Source of the DNA: RGIG426 sp045639905
Lineage (GTDB): Bacteria; Bacillota; Clostridia; Oscillospirales; Acutalibacteraceae
DNA length: 64,000 nucleotides
Reading direction: 5' to 3'
Assembly: GCA_045639905.1 (NCBI GenBank)
Contig: JAZUDZ010000015.1
Coordinates: 1-64,000, forward strand
Shown here: piece by piece, positions 41,375 through 49,897 of the stretch
Numbering within the stretch: the first letter of the stretch is position 1
Layout: the number at the start of each line of letters is the position of its first letter
The notes under the pieces: model-generated
The model's input: only the letters and a program-made list of their open reading frames with translations
What the model was told of the DNA's origin: nothing
The model's database searches: none
Made by a program: the position numbers and the translations under genes

Positions 41375-42490
41375 CTACCTTTCTCCGAAATACATGAACA
41401 GATTGCATTTGAGCATTCCGTTGTACAGTTTGCGTTTCTTTGTGGCCTTACGACCGAAGAGGTTTTCAAATTCCTCATGGGGACTGATGATGGCATAGGA
41501 CCAACCGGTTTTCGGGACGAAAACCGACCCCATGGTTTTGATTATCTGCTCGGCGGCTTTTTGATCCAGCAATCGTGCACCGTATGGCGGATTGCAAAGA
41601 ACCACGCCGCTGTCTCCTTCAGGAACAAAGTCGGCAATGTCCTGCCGGGAAACGGTAAGGCCCGTATCAACATGGGCTTTTGCAGCATTTTCTTTTGTCA
41701 GTGCCAGAGCATCGGCGTCAATATCCGCGCCCTTCAGGTGGACGATTTTGTCGTCAAGCTCAAAGGACCGCGCCCGTTCCCGTTCTTCTGTCCAAACGGA
41801 TGATTCGATTTGCTGCCATTCTTCCGCGGCAAATCGACGACGGATGCCCGGGGCAATTTTCTTTGCGGAGAGAGCCGCTTCAATCAAAAGGGTTCCCGAA
41901 CCGCAACAGGGATCGCAGATGCAAGCGGCGTTGCGGGCCCTTGCCAAATCGGCGATGGCCGCAGCCAAAGTTTCTTTCATGGGTGCCTCTACGGCATTTG
42001 CACGGTATCCCCGCTTATGAAGTCCGGCTCCGCTGGTGTCCAGCAAAACCGTAACGAAATCTTTGTGGATGGTAAACTGAATTTGATGTTTGGAGCCGCT
42101 TTCGGAAAACCAACTGATGTGATAGGCAGAGGAGAGTCTGTCAACAACGGCTTTTTTGATGATGGATTGGCAATCCGGAACGCTGTGAAGCTGGGAGTCC
42201 AGAGACCAGCCTTTGACCGGAAAAGCGTCATCCTTGTCAATGTAAGATTCCCAGGGAAGATTTTTTGTTCCTTGAAACAAATCCTCAAATGTCAGTGCAC
42301 GGAAACTTCCGACTACGATTTGAACCCGTTCCGCAAACCGGGAACCGATATTGACACGGGCCATTGTATGGGCATCACCGGAAAAGAGAACCCGTCCGTT
42401 TTCGACACGAACATTGTCTATGCCGAGCCGTTTCAGTTCATCTCCCAGTATGCCTTCGATGCCGAATAGGCAAGGTGCACAAAACTCCAT
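41375..42490 (-). CDS. THUMP-domain 23S rRNA methyltransferase, RlmL/YpsC-like
   Basis: 371 aa. A ferredoxin-like/THUMP region (1-160) precedes a Rossmann methyltransferase with CDPCCGSGTLLIEAAL (SAM) and VLCNPPYGARL (NPPY catalytic motif). By family it N2-methylates a guanosine in 23S rRNA (G2445-type). Start MEFCAPCLFG is preferred, AGGAG 6 nt upstream; two upstream in-frame ATGs exist. A TATAAT at 42525-42530 could be its -10, without a good -35. Confidence 0.9.
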   Translation of the reverse strand: MEFCAPCLFGIEGILGDELKRLGIDNVRVENGRVLFSGDAHTMARVNIGSRFAERVQIVVGSFRALTFEDLFQGTKNLPWESYIDKDDAFPVKGWSLDSQLHSVPDCQSIIKKAVVDRLSSAYHISWFSESGSKHQIQFTIHKDFVTVLLDTSGAGLHKRGYRANAVEAPMKETLAAAIADLARARNAACICDPCCGSGTLLIEAALSAKKIAPGIRRRFAAEEWQQIESSVWTEERERARSFELDDKIVHLKGADIDADALALTKENAAKAHVDTGLTVSRQDIADFVPEGDSGVVLCNPPYGARLLDQKAAEQIIKTMGSVFVPKTGWSYAIISPHEEFENLFGRKATKKRKLYNGMLKCNLFMYFGER

Positions 42491-42637
42491 AAGTTTCTCC
42501 TGATACATAGCAAAAAATTCAAAAATTATAATACAGTATTTTAGGCGGATGTGCAAGAAAAACGAAAAAGAAAACACGATTTCTATACTTTTTCAGTTGC
42601 AAAGCGTGTATGTATCGTGTAAAATGAGCAAGTACAT

Positions 42638-42714
42638 CCGCCCGTGGCGAAGCTGGATATCGCAGTGGATTCCGATTCCAAAGGCCGGGGGTTCGAATCC
42701 CTCCGGGCGGGCCA
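42638..42714 (+). tRNA. tRNA-Arg (anticodon CCG)
   Basis: Acceptor CCGCCCG pairs with CGGGCGG; D arm GCGA/TCGC; anticodon loop TTCCGAT gives CCG; T arm GGGGG-TTCGAAT-CCCTC; CCA encoded. The first anticodon-stem pair is mismatched. Confidence 0.92.
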
Positions 42715-42718
42715 TCAA

Positions 42719-42750
42719 AAACGACGAGTTTCTATAGAAGCTTGTCGTTT
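42719..42750 (+). terminator. tRNA-Arg terminator
   Basis: AAACGACGAG pairs with CTTGTCGTTT, followed by TTTCTTTTT. Confidence 0.85.
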
Positions 42751-42826
42751 TTTCTTTTTGTGATGAGTTTTGCTTGTGAAGGATGAGACATATATGAAAA
42801 GCGGTCAAATGAGTGAAACCGAAATA

Positions 42827-42862
42827 TAACCTATTGACGATTGCAAAAAAATAGGTTACAAT
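42827..42862 (+). promoter_or_regulatory. promoter and inverted-repeat operator of the HipA-like gene
   Basis: TTGACG (42834-42839), 17 nt, TACAAT (42857-42862). An inverted repeat TAACCTAT (42827-42834) / ATAGGTTA (42851-42858) touches both promoter elements, so a dimeric regulator could block it. Confidence 0.65.
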
Positions 42863-42897
42863 GCGGTTGGAATTTTTGATGGGGTGGTGGTGAAAGT

Positions 42898-44286
42898 ATG
42901 AGCAGTATTGCTGAACAGATTGCGAATCTTGAGAAGGAACTTGAAAAGTGTCCCGGCGGATATATTTCCCGGAAGATTATCAACGGGCGGGAACGCTTCT
43001 ACTTGCAATGGATAGAGGATGGGAAAATCAAGAGTAAATATATTAAGGCGGACGAACTTGACAAAGTTCGCGCTTTTGTTGATCACCGTCACGATATTCT
43101 GAAAAGACTGAGAGAACTGAAAGCCACCCCGGAAGGCATAAAAATCGATAATCTCAAGCGCAAGACGGTTCGGAATATGAAGACTATTACCGGAACGCTG
43201 ATGTCAGAAGATGTCCCGGTAGCGACTGTTAAAAACGGTATCATTACCGATTTGGATGAAACGCTTGTTCCTTTGTATCTGAAAAGGACAAAGGATGTGG
43301 AGGGGTGGCTGGCTTCCCGTGCAATCGATACCCACAGAACCAATTCCCGCCTTTTGAAGAAGGCTCTCCGTTTGCACACAACCGATGATGTGAGTACTGC
43401 GCTTGCGGTCAACGCTGCCACGGTGACGGACCGCTATTGGTTTAGGCCGGAGGGGTCAACGGCGACCTATGAGGACATACGATTCAAGGAAAACTATTTT
43501 GCCGATTTGGCTTTGCGTGGTGACCCCGACAGCTTTTCGCGAAAGCCGTCAAGAACTCCCGAACTTACGAATACAGGAAGTTTTGAGAAGTGCTGGAAAC
43601 TGATAGACGGCAAGTGGTGGATGTACAAAAGCGGGAACAGGGACGAATTGTTTTCTGAACTGTTCATTTGCAAACTGGGGGAAAAGCTCGGGCTGCCGAT
43701 GGCACACTATGAACTGGATGGAGAGTATATTCGGTCTGTGGATTTTACAGATGGTGCATCTGTATATTTTGAGCCGATGCGTTCTCTTGTAGATGATAAT
43801 GAAGATTATGAAAAATGCTTTGCCGTTTTGTATGATATTTCCCCGGAAATTGCACGGCAATACCTTGTGTTGATATGGCTTGATTCGATTTGTTACAACA
43901 TGGACAGACATACCGAGAATTTCGGTTTGCTGCGGGATGCAAAAACCGGAACCATTCTTTCGCTTGCACCGAATTACGATAACAATATTGCGCTGATTGC
44001 AAAGGGATATCCGAAGGATGTTAGCCGAGCGCGTGACGGGCTCATCCGCTTTTTCCGTGAACTGCTTGCAAGTTGCGAGACGGCAAGAGAAATGATCAGG
44101 CAAACCGTCTTGCCGGAAATCACAGATGCCGTCATTGATGAGTGTCTGAACGAAATACCGATAGAGGTTGACCGGGACTTCATGCATTCCTTTGTTATGA
44201 ACGGGCAGACGGTTCTCCGAAAGATTATCGACGAGGGCGAAGGACTCTCCGGAGATAGTGATGACTTGGGAGGACTGATGTTGTAG
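42898..44286 (+). CDS. HipA-like kinase with DUF6788-like N-terminal module
   Basis: 462 aa. Residues 1-75 resemble the short helical domain found in recombination- and phage-associated proteins (KCPGGYISRKIINGRERFYLQW). From about 225 there is a HipA-type kinase: ATP-site lysine in KWWMYKSGNRDELFSE, catalytic loop YNMDRHTENFG (Asp336, Asn341) and metal-binding PNYDNN (Asp361). HipA toxins phosphorylate glutamyl-tRNA synthetase or other targets. No HipB-like antitoxin gene is adjacent, and the protein stands alone beside tRNA-Arg with its own operator and terminator. Target and toxicity unknown. Confidence 0.82.
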   Translation: MSSIAEQIANLEKELEKCPGGYISRKIINGRERFYLQWIEDGKIKSKYIKADELDKVRAFVDHRHDILKRLRELKATPEGIKIDNLKRKTVRNMKTITGTLMSEDVPVATVKNGIITDLDETLVPLYLKRTKDVEGWLASRAIDTHRTNSRLLKKALRLHTTDDVSTALAVNAATVTDRYWFRPEGSTATYEDIRFKENYFADLALRGDPDSFSRKPSRTPELTNTGSFEKCWKLIDGKWWMYKSGNRDELFSELFICKLGEKLGLPMAHYELDGEYIRSVDFTDGASVYFEPMRSLVDDNEDYEKCFAVLYDISPEIARQYLVLIWLDSICYNMDRHTENFGLLRDAKTGTILSLAPNYDNNIALIAKGYPKDVSRARDGLIRFFRELLASCETAREMIRQTVLPEITDAVIDECLNEIPIEVDRDFMHSFVMNGQTVLRKIIDEGEGLSGDSDDLGGLML

Positions 44287-44354
44287 ACGGATTGTTCTCA
44301 AAAGGTTCAGTACACCATTCGAATTTTTCCGGAACATGAATACAGTACAACAAG

Positions 44355-44386
44355 AGCAGCTGATTTTGTTTTCAAAATCAGCTGCT
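44355..44386 (+). terminator. terminator of the HipA-like gene
   Basis: AGCAGCTGATTTTG and CAAAATCAGCTGCT with TTTT loop, then TTTCT. Confidence 0.88.
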
Positions 44387-44392
44387 TTTCTC

Positions 44393-44420
44393 TTGACAAA
44401 TCCCCAATACTGTATATAAT
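44393..44420 (+). promoter_or_regulatory. promoter of the GntR-ABC operon
   Basis: TTGACA (44393-44398), 16-nt spacer, TATAAT (44415-44420). Confidence 0.88.
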
Positions 44421-44437
44421 GCATATATACAGTATTG
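44405..44437 (+). promoter_or_regulatory. perfect 14-bp inverted-repeat operator
   Basis: CAATACTGTATATA, 5-bp spacer ATGCA, TATATACAGTATTG. It covers the -10 and start region of the operon whose first gene is a YtrA-type GntR regulator, so autorepression is strongly implied. Confidence 0.85.
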
Positions 44438-44454
44438 ACAGATGAGGTGATCGG

Positions 44455-44832
44455 GTGACGATATTAATTGATAACAAAAGCGGTTCGCCAATATATGATC
44501 AGATTTACTCCCAAATAAAAAGCCAGATTATCAGCGGCTCTTTGGCGGAGGACGAGATGTTGCCGTCCATTCGAAATTTGGCTAAGGATTTACGCATCAG
44601 TTTCATCACCACAAAGAGAGCATATGAAGAACTGGAAAAAGACGGGTTTATTTATACGGTCCCGGGAAAAGGCTGTTTTGTGGCACCGAAAAACGTGGAA
44701 CTGCTGCGAGAGGAAAATCTCAGAAAAATCGAAGCGAATATTGATGAGATTGTCAAACTGGCGAAGTCCTGTAATCTTACCAAAGAAGACCTTGTGAAAA
44801 TGGTCGAGTTTGGACTGGAGGAAACAAAATGA
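44455..44832 (+). CDS. GntR-family regulator, YtrA subfamily
   Basis: 125 aa from a GTG with AGG 7 nt upstream. An N-terminal winged helix (SPIYDQIYSQIKSQIISGSL, MLPSIRNLAKDLRIS, AYEELEKDGFIYTVPGKGCFV) is followed by a short helical tail, the YtrA arrangement without a ligand domain. Such repressors control adjacent ABC exporters, often induced by cell-wall-active antibiotics or peptides. Overlaps the ATPase gene by 4 bp. Confidence 0.93.
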   Translation: MTILIDNKSGSPIYDQIYSQIKSQIISGSLAEDEMLPSIRNLAKDLRISFITTKRAYEELEKDGFIYTVPGKGCFVAPKNVELLREENLRKIEANIDEIVKLAKSCNLTKEDLVKMVEFGLEETK

Positions 44833-45677
44833 ACGCACTGGAAATACAAAACTTAAGAAAAGCATACGACGGCTTTTTGCTTGATGATATCAGTCTGACG
44901 TTGCCAAGCGGATGTATTATGGGCCTTATCGGTGAAAACGGAGCAGGCAAAAGTACCACCATTAAACTGATTCTGGACATGATTCACAAAGACGGGGGAA
45001 GTATCCGGATTTTTGAGAAGGATACGGAAGAGTCCATAATGCTTCTCAAAGAAGACATTGGCGTTGTTTTGGATGATGTGGGAATGCCCGAATGTTTAAA
45101 TGCGAAACAAATCGGGAAAATCATGAAAAATACATTTCAAAACTGGGATGAAGAACAGTACAGCCGGCTTCTTTCCAAATTCAGTTTGCCGACCGATAAA
45201 GAGTTTAAGGATTTTTCCCGCGGTATGAAAATGAAACTCGGGATTGCCGTTGCCATGTCCCATGACAGCAAATTGCTTTTGCTTGATGAAGCCACATCCG
45301 GACTGGATCCCGTTGCACGAGACGAAGTGGTGGAGATGCTGAGTGAGTTCACGCGAGATGAAAATCATTCGATTTTGATTTCCTCGCATATTGTAAGTGA
45401 TTTGGAGAAACTTTGTGATTATATCGCTTTTCTTCATAAGGGAAAACTCCTGTTGTGCGAGGAAAAGGACGAATTACTGGCCAGGTACGGTATTGTTCGC
45501 TGTACAGGCGAACAGGTTGAGAACATTCCCCGAGAGGCAATTTTGTATAAAAAAGAAAACCCGTATGGTGTGGAAATCATGGTGGAGCGGAGTACCGTTC
45601 CCAAAGAAATTCAGATTTTCCCCATTAGTATTGAGGAGTTGTTTGTGTTGATGGTGAAAGGGGGAGACAATCTATGA
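44829..45677 (+). CDS. ABC transporter ATP-binding protein
   Basis: 282 aa. Walker A GENGAGKSTT, signature FSRGMKMKLG (variant of LSGGQ), Walker B LLLLDEATSGLDP and the H-loop SSHIVSDLE are present. The BcrA/YtrB type, which powers an ABC-2 exporter. Overlaps the permease gene by 4 bp. Confidence 0.94.
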   Translation: MNALEIQNLRKAYDGFLLDDISLTLPSGCIMGLIGENGAGKSTTIKLILDMIHKDGGSIRIFEKDTEESIMLLKEDIGVVLDDVGMPECLNAKQIGKIMKNTFQNWDEEQYSRLLSKFSLPTDKEFKDFSRGMKMKLGIAVAMSHDSKLLLLDEATSGLDPVARDEVVEMLSEFTRDENHSILISSHIVSDLEKLCDYIAFLHKGKLLLCEEKDELLARYGIVRCTGEQVENIPREAILYKKENPYGVEIMVERSTVPKEIQIFPISIEELFVLMVKGGDNL

Positions 45678-46300
45678 AAGGGCTCTTGCTGAAAGATTTC
45701 TATATGATGAAGAAATATTGCCGATCCTATTTTTTGATTGCGGTGATATTCCTCGTTGTTTCTCTGCTTGGAAACGGTAACCTGTTTTTTGTTTTCTATC
45801 CTTGCCTTCTCTGCGGGATGATTCCCGTCAGTTTGCTGGCTTATGATGAAAGAAGCCATTTCATGCAGTACAGTGCCACCCTTCCGTATACGAAGGCACA
45901 AATTGTATCCTCCAAGTACGTATTAGGTCTTCTTGTCCAAGCAGCGGTGTTGGTTGTAACTGCCGTGGCCCAGGCGGTTAAAATGAGCCTGAAAGGAAAT
46001 TTTGAGATTGTGGATTTCCTGATTATGGTTCTTTCTCTGTTTGTTGTTTCAACTTTGGCGTCTTCCATCGCCTTGCCGTTCATTTTTAAGCTCGGCGTGG
46101 AAAAGGGGCGTCTGGCCTATTATGTCATGATTGGATTTGTGTGTGCTGTCAGTGTTATTTTTTCGCAAATGTTTAAGGGATCTTTGCAGGTATCTGTGTC
46201 GGCCGGCATTATTTTCGGTGCTTTGGCAATTGTCGGAGCCGTTTTGTATGTCGTGTCGTGGCTCCTGTCCATTTCTTTTTTCAAGAAGCGAGAAATCTGA
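45674..46300 (+). CDS. ABC-2 type permease
   Basis: 208 aa, six predicted membrane helices, no soluble domain; ends in the basic tail FKKREI. Partner of the preceding ATPase. Homologues annotated ABC-2 transporter permease occur with YtrA regulators in Firmicutes. Substrate unknown. Confidence 0.9.
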   Translation: MKGLLLKDFYMMKKYCRSYFLIAVIFLVVSLLGNGNLFFVFYPCLLCGMIPVSLLAYDERSHFMQYSATLPYTKAQIVSSKYVLGLLVQAAVLVVTAVAQAVKMSLKGNFEIVDFLIMVLSLFVVSTLASSIALPFIFKLGVEKGRLAYYVMIGFVCAVSVIFSQMFKGSLQVSVSAGIIFGALAIVGAVLYVVSWLLSISFFKKREI

Positions 46301-46316
46301 TATTTAGACAGAAAAA

Positions 46317-46349
46317 ACAGGGTGCAGTCTTTTTGGGACTGCACCCTGT
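46317..46349. terminator. bidirectional terminator
   Basis: ACAGGGTGCAGTC pairs with GACTGCACCCTGT between the convergent permease and pckA genes. Confidence 0.9.
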
Positions 46350-46361
46350 TTGTGTTTGAGA

Positions 46362-47960
46362 TTAGAGCTGCGGACCGGCAGCAACCAAGGCTTTTCCGGC
46401 TTCGTTGCCTTCGTATTTTACGAAGTTCTTCACGAAACGGCCGGCCAAATCTTTGGCTTTCTCTTCCCACTCGGAGGCGTCGGCATAGGTGTCGCGAGGA
46501 TCCAAAATGCCGGTGTCCACGCCGTTGAGCTGGGTCGGGACTTCCAAGTTGAAGTACGGGATGGTTTTGGTCGGGGCATTCAAAATGTCGCCGTCCAGGA
46601 TTGCATCGATGATGCCGCGGGTATCTTTAATGGAGATACGTTTGCCGGTGCCGTTCCAACCGGTGTTGACGAGGTAGGCTTTGGCGCCGCTGGCTTCCAT
46701 ACGTTTGACGAGCTCTTCGGCATACTTGGTCGGATGCAATTCGAGGAATGCCTGACCAAAGCAGGAAGAGAAGGTCGGGGTCGGCTCGGTGATACCGCGC
46801 TCGGTACCGGCCAATTTGGCGGTGAAACCGGAGAGGAAGTAGTATTTGGTCTGTTCCGGAGTCAACACGGAGACCGGCGGCAAAACGCCGAAAGCGTCAG
46901 CGGACAAGAAGATAACATTCTTGGCAGCCGGAGCAGCGGAGACCGGGCGGACAATCTTTTCGATGTGGTCGATCGGATAGGAAACACGAGTGTTTTCGGT
47001 AACGGACTTGTCAGCAAAATCGATTTTGCCGTCGGCATCAACGGTAACGTTCTCGAGAAGAGCGTTGCGTTTGATGGCATTGTAAATGTCCGGTTCGGAT
47101 TCTTTGTCGAGGTTGATAACCTTGGCATAGCAACCGCCTTCAAAGTTGAAGACGCCGTTGTCGTCCCAGCCGTGCTCGTCGTCGCCGATGAGGAGACGTT
47201 TCGGGTCGGTGGACAAGGTGGTTTTGCCGGTGCCGGAAAGACCGAAGAAGATGGCGGTGTTTTCACCGTTCATATCGGTGTTGGCAGAGCAGTGCATGGA
47301 AGCAATGCCTTTGAGCGGCAGGTAGTAGTTCATCATGGAGAACATACCCTTCTTCATTTCGCCGCCGTACCAGGTGTTCAGGATAACCTGCTCACGGCTG
47401 CTGATGTTGAAGACAACAGCGGTCTCGGAGTTAAGGCCGAGTTCTTTGTAGTTTTCAACCTTGGCTTTGGAAGCGGTGTACACCACGAAGTCCGGCTCGA
47501 AGGAAGCGAGTTCCTCGGCGGAGGGCTTGATGAACATGTTGGTAACGAAGTGAGCCTGCCATGCCACTTCCATAATGAAGCGGATGGACATACGAGTGTC
47601 TTTGTTGGCACCGCAGAAGGCATCAACAACGTACAGCTTTTTGCCGGAGAGTTCGTTAAGAGCAATCTCTTTCACGGCTTTCCAGGCTTCCTCGCTGGCC
47701 GGATGGTTGTCGTTTTTGTATTCATCGGTGGTCCACCAAACGGTGTCTTTGGAGTTTTCGTCCATAACGATGAATTTGTCCTTGGGGGAACGGCCGGTGT
47801 AAACGCCGGTCATAACGTTAACGGCACCGAGCTCGGTAACTTTACCTTCGTCGAAGCCTGTCAAGGACGGGTCGGTTTCGTCGCGGAATAAATCTTCGTA
47901 AGAGGGATTGTGAATAATCTCTTTCACGTCGCTGATTCCATAACAGGTTAAATCTAACAT
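46362..47960 (-). CDS. pckA: phosphoenolpyruvate carboxykinase (ATP)
   Basis: 532 aa. GVYTGRSPKDKFIV, the kinase-1a loop GLSGTGKTTLS, the metal site DDEHGWDDNGVFNFEGG and the conserved RISIKDTRGIIDAIL identify the ATP-type enzyme. It interconverts oxaloacetate and PEP; in fermenting anaerobes it often runs toward oxaloacetate with ATP gain. Start at MLDLTCYG with AAAGGAAG upstream; an open frame continues 70 codons but is non-conserved and covers the promoter. Strong codon bias suggests abundance. Confidence 0.97.
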   Translation of the reverse strand: MLDLTCYGISDVKEIIHNPSYEDLFRDETDPSLTGFDEGKVTELGAVNVMTGVYTGRSPKDKFIVMDENSKDTVWWTTDEYKNDNHPASEEAWKAVKEIALNELSGKKLYVVDAFCGANKDTRMSIRFIMEVAWQAHFVTNMFIKPSAEELASFEPDFVVYTASKAKVENYKELGLNSETAVVFNISSREQVILNTWYGGEMKKGMFSMMNYYLPLKGIASMHCSANTDMNGENTAIFFGLSGTGKTTLSTDPKRLLIGDDEHGWDDNGVFNFEGGCYAKVINLDKESEPDIYNAIKRNALLENVTVDADGKIDFADKSVTENTRVSYPIDHIEKIVRPVSAAPAAKNVIFLSADAFGVLPPVSVLTPEQTKYYFLSGFTAKLAGTERGITEPTPTFSSCFGQAFLELHPTKYAEELVKRMEASGAKAYLVNTGWNGTGKRISIKDTRGIIDAILDGDILNAPTKTIPYFNLEVPTQLNGVDTGILDPRDTYADASEWEEKAKDLAGRFVKNFVKYEGNEAGKALVAAGPQL

Positions 47961-48012
47961 ATGAAACTTCCTTTCACAGTAATTTGTATTTGGATTACAT
48001 TTTCCACCGGTT

Positions 48013-48041
48013 ATTACACCATATATATGGAAAAAACACAA
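48013..48041 (-). promoter_or_regulatory. pckA promoter with internal palindrome
   Basis: Minus strand TTGTGT (48036-48041), 17 nt, TGTAAT (48013-48018). The spacer contains the perfect 12-bp palindrome CCATATATATGG (48019-48030), a possible operator. Confidence 0.55.
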
Positions 48042-48105
48042 GAATATTTTACTGAAATTGGCAAAAGTCTGTCCTTTTTCTACAATGACGACAAGAAAAA
48101 ATCCA

Positions 48106-48621
48106 TCACCGGTTGGCGATGGATTCATAGGTTTTTTTGAGTCCCAATTTCCAGCAAAGAGCAAAGCCAATCAACGCTCCGGCAACCGCCTGGAGGATTT
48201 GGAACGGAAGCTTGGCCACGGCTTCCACATAGGTGCTGTATACATAGACTTTTCCGAAGAAATACCCAAGGACCATAATGACGGCACCGATTCCGGTCCC
48301 GATTGCGGAAGCACCGACGGGGCTTTTCTTCATCACATAGTGGGAAAAAACGGAAATGACAATGGACTGTATGCTTCGAACAACGAAGGAGACCAGCATG
48401 GCTCTCGGGTAGAAAAAGAAGTCACCCAGAAAGGCGCCGACACCGCCGGCAACAAAGGCATATACGGGGGACAGGATGATGGAAGCGGCCACGATAATAA
48501 TGTCATTTAAATAGATATGGCCTCCCGGTACGGGGAGAGAAAAGGAACTGAGGACTATGTTGATGGCCATAAGCATGGCCGCCATACACAAATCCACGGT
48601 TTGCTTTCGAATTGTTTGCAT
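48106..48621 (-). CDS. ECF transporter S component, possibly for vitamin B6
   Basis: 171 aa, six membrane helices. The N-terminal AAMLMAINIVLSSFSLPVPGG and YLNDIIIVAASIILSPVYAFVAGGVGAFLGDFF match ECF substrate-binding subunits of the vitamin class. It would work with the shared EcfAA'T module, not present here. The divergent MocR/PdxR-type regulator suggests pyridoxine or pyridoxal (PdxU-like) as substrate; that is context inference. The start is uncertain: MQTIRK is favoured over an ATG at 48657. Confidence 0.82.
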   Translation of the reverse strand: MQTIRKQTVDLCMAAMLMAINIVLSSFSLPVPGGHIYLNDIIIVAASIILSPVYAFVAGGVGAFLGDFFFYPRAMLVSFVVRSIQSIVISVFSHYVMKKSPVGASAIGTGIGAVIMVLGYFFGKVYVYSTYVEAVAKLPFQILQAVAGALIGFALCWKLGLKKTYESIANR

Positions 48622-48717
48622 AAAAACACACCAACCTCTTGCATAATTGCAGCACATACTTTACAATGAAACTGAACATATGAAAATAACCAAAACGAAA
48701 GGAAATTATATAACCAG

Positions 48718-49803
48718 ATGAGGTACAGTATCGATAAAACGAAACGGGAGCCGGCCTATGTACAGCTTTACCGTTTTTTACGGGAGGATATCGTTTCCGG
48801 TGTGTATGGATTCGGTACAAAGCTTCCGTCAAAACGGATTGTGGCAGAAGAGGTTTCGGTGAGTATCATCACCGTGGAGCATGCCTACGAGTTGCTGTGT
48901 GAGGAGGGGTATGCCGAAGCACGACAGCGAAGCGGTTATTTTGTTGTTTTCCGTGACCAGGACGGATTTGCTTCTCCCGTCGGACAACCGATGGCTTTTA
49001 AACCGGACATGGATGTGCCGGCGGGGAACGGAACGTTTCCGTATTCGGTTCTTGCAAAAGCCATGCGCAGCGTTCTCAGCGAACAGGGAGAGAGAATCCT
49101 GACAAGATCTCCGCATAACGGGTGTGAAGTCCTTCGCTCGGCCATCCAAAAATATCTGTCAAGAAGCCGCGGTATAACGGCGGAAGTCGGTCAAATTGTG
49201 ATTGGTTCCGGTTCGGAATATTTGTACAGTCTGCTTGTGGAACTTTTGGGGCGCAACCGGAAATATGCGGCGGAGGACCCGTCTTACCAGAAAATCGAGC
49301 AGGTGTACAGGGCATCCGGTGTAAAACCGGAAATGCTACCGCTGGGTACGGACGGAATTGACAGCGCGGCCCTACAGAATACCCATGCGACCGTGCTGCA
49401 CATTTCCCCGTATCGCAGTTTTCCGAGCGGTGTTTCCGCATCCGCATCCAAACGGCACGAGTATGTTCGCTGGGCTGCCAAGAGGGAAAGGTATGTGATT
49501 GAGGATGATTTCGAGTCGGAATTTTCGGTATCGACCAAACCGGAGGAAACCATCTTCTCTTTGTCTGAAAAGGACAATGTTATCTATATGAATACCTTTT
49601 CTAAAACCATTTCTCCGTCGCTTCGTGTCGGGTATATGGTCCTGCCGAAGCATTTGGTGCCGGTCTTTGAGGATAAACTCGGATTTTATTCCTGTACGGT
49701 TCCGACCTATATCCAGTATGTGCTTGCGAAACTTTTGGATGAAGGAGATTTTGAGAGACATATTAACCGGGTGAGACGTCAAAAACGGAAAGAACTTGAA
49801 TGA
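48718..49803 (+). CDS. MocR/PdxR-type regulator, C-terminally short
   Basis: 361 aa. A GntR winged helix (about 10-75: PAYVQLYRFLREDIVSGVY, RSGYFV) is joined to a fold-type I aminotransferase domain with the PLP lysine in NTFSKTISPSLRVGY (about 295). Full-length MocR proteins are usually 450-500 aa; this one stops at INRVRRQKRKELE, so roughly the last 80-100 residues, the small C-terminal subdomain, are missing. No frameshifted continuation is visible downstream. AAAGGA lies 14 nt upstream, longer than usual. Divergent from the S-component gene it may control. Confidence 0.85.
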   Translation: MRYSIDKTKREPAYVQLYRFLREDIVSGVYGFGTKLPSKRIVAEEVSVSIITVEHAYELLCEEGYAEARQRSGYFVVFRDQDGFASPVGQPMAFKPDMDVPAGNGTFPYSVLAKAMRSVLSEQGERILTRSPHNGCEVLRSAIQKYLSRSRGITAEVGQIVIGSGSEYLYSLLVELLGRNRKYAAEDPSYQKIEQVYRASGVKPEMLPLGTDGIDSAALQNTHATVLHISPYRSFPSGVSASASKRHEYVRWAAKRERYVIEDDFESEFSVSTKPEETIFSLSEKDNVIYMNTFSKTISPSLRVGYMVLPKHLVPVFEDKLGFYSCTVPTYIQYVLAKLLDEGDFERHINRVRRQKRKELE

Positions 49804-49824
49804 GAAAAAAAGAGAAAATCCGTC

Positions 49825-49853
49825 TTGCAACCGAGGAATGAAAAATGTATAAT
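49825..49853 (+). promoter_or_regulatory. promoter of the IscU-like/GGGtGRT pair
   Basis: TTGCAA (49825-49830), 17 nt, TATAAT (49848-49853). Confidence 0.8.
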
Positions 49854-49897
49854 AAACAACAGTGATTTTTTACTAAATTGGAAGGAGAAATCGAATC

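Noticed and set aside
42715..44450. Integrative element at tRNA-Arg
   Set aside because: No duplicated tRNA 3' end and no integrase were found; only a single HipA-like gene follows.
47961..48170. 70-codon N-terminal extension of PckA
   Set aside because: Covers the promoter and overlaps the S-component gene; the family starts at MLDLTCYG with AAAGGAAG upstream.
49804..49897. Frameshifted continuation of the MocR gene
   Set aside because: The three frames after the stop give no aminotransferase-like sequence and a promoter for the next operon occupies the region.
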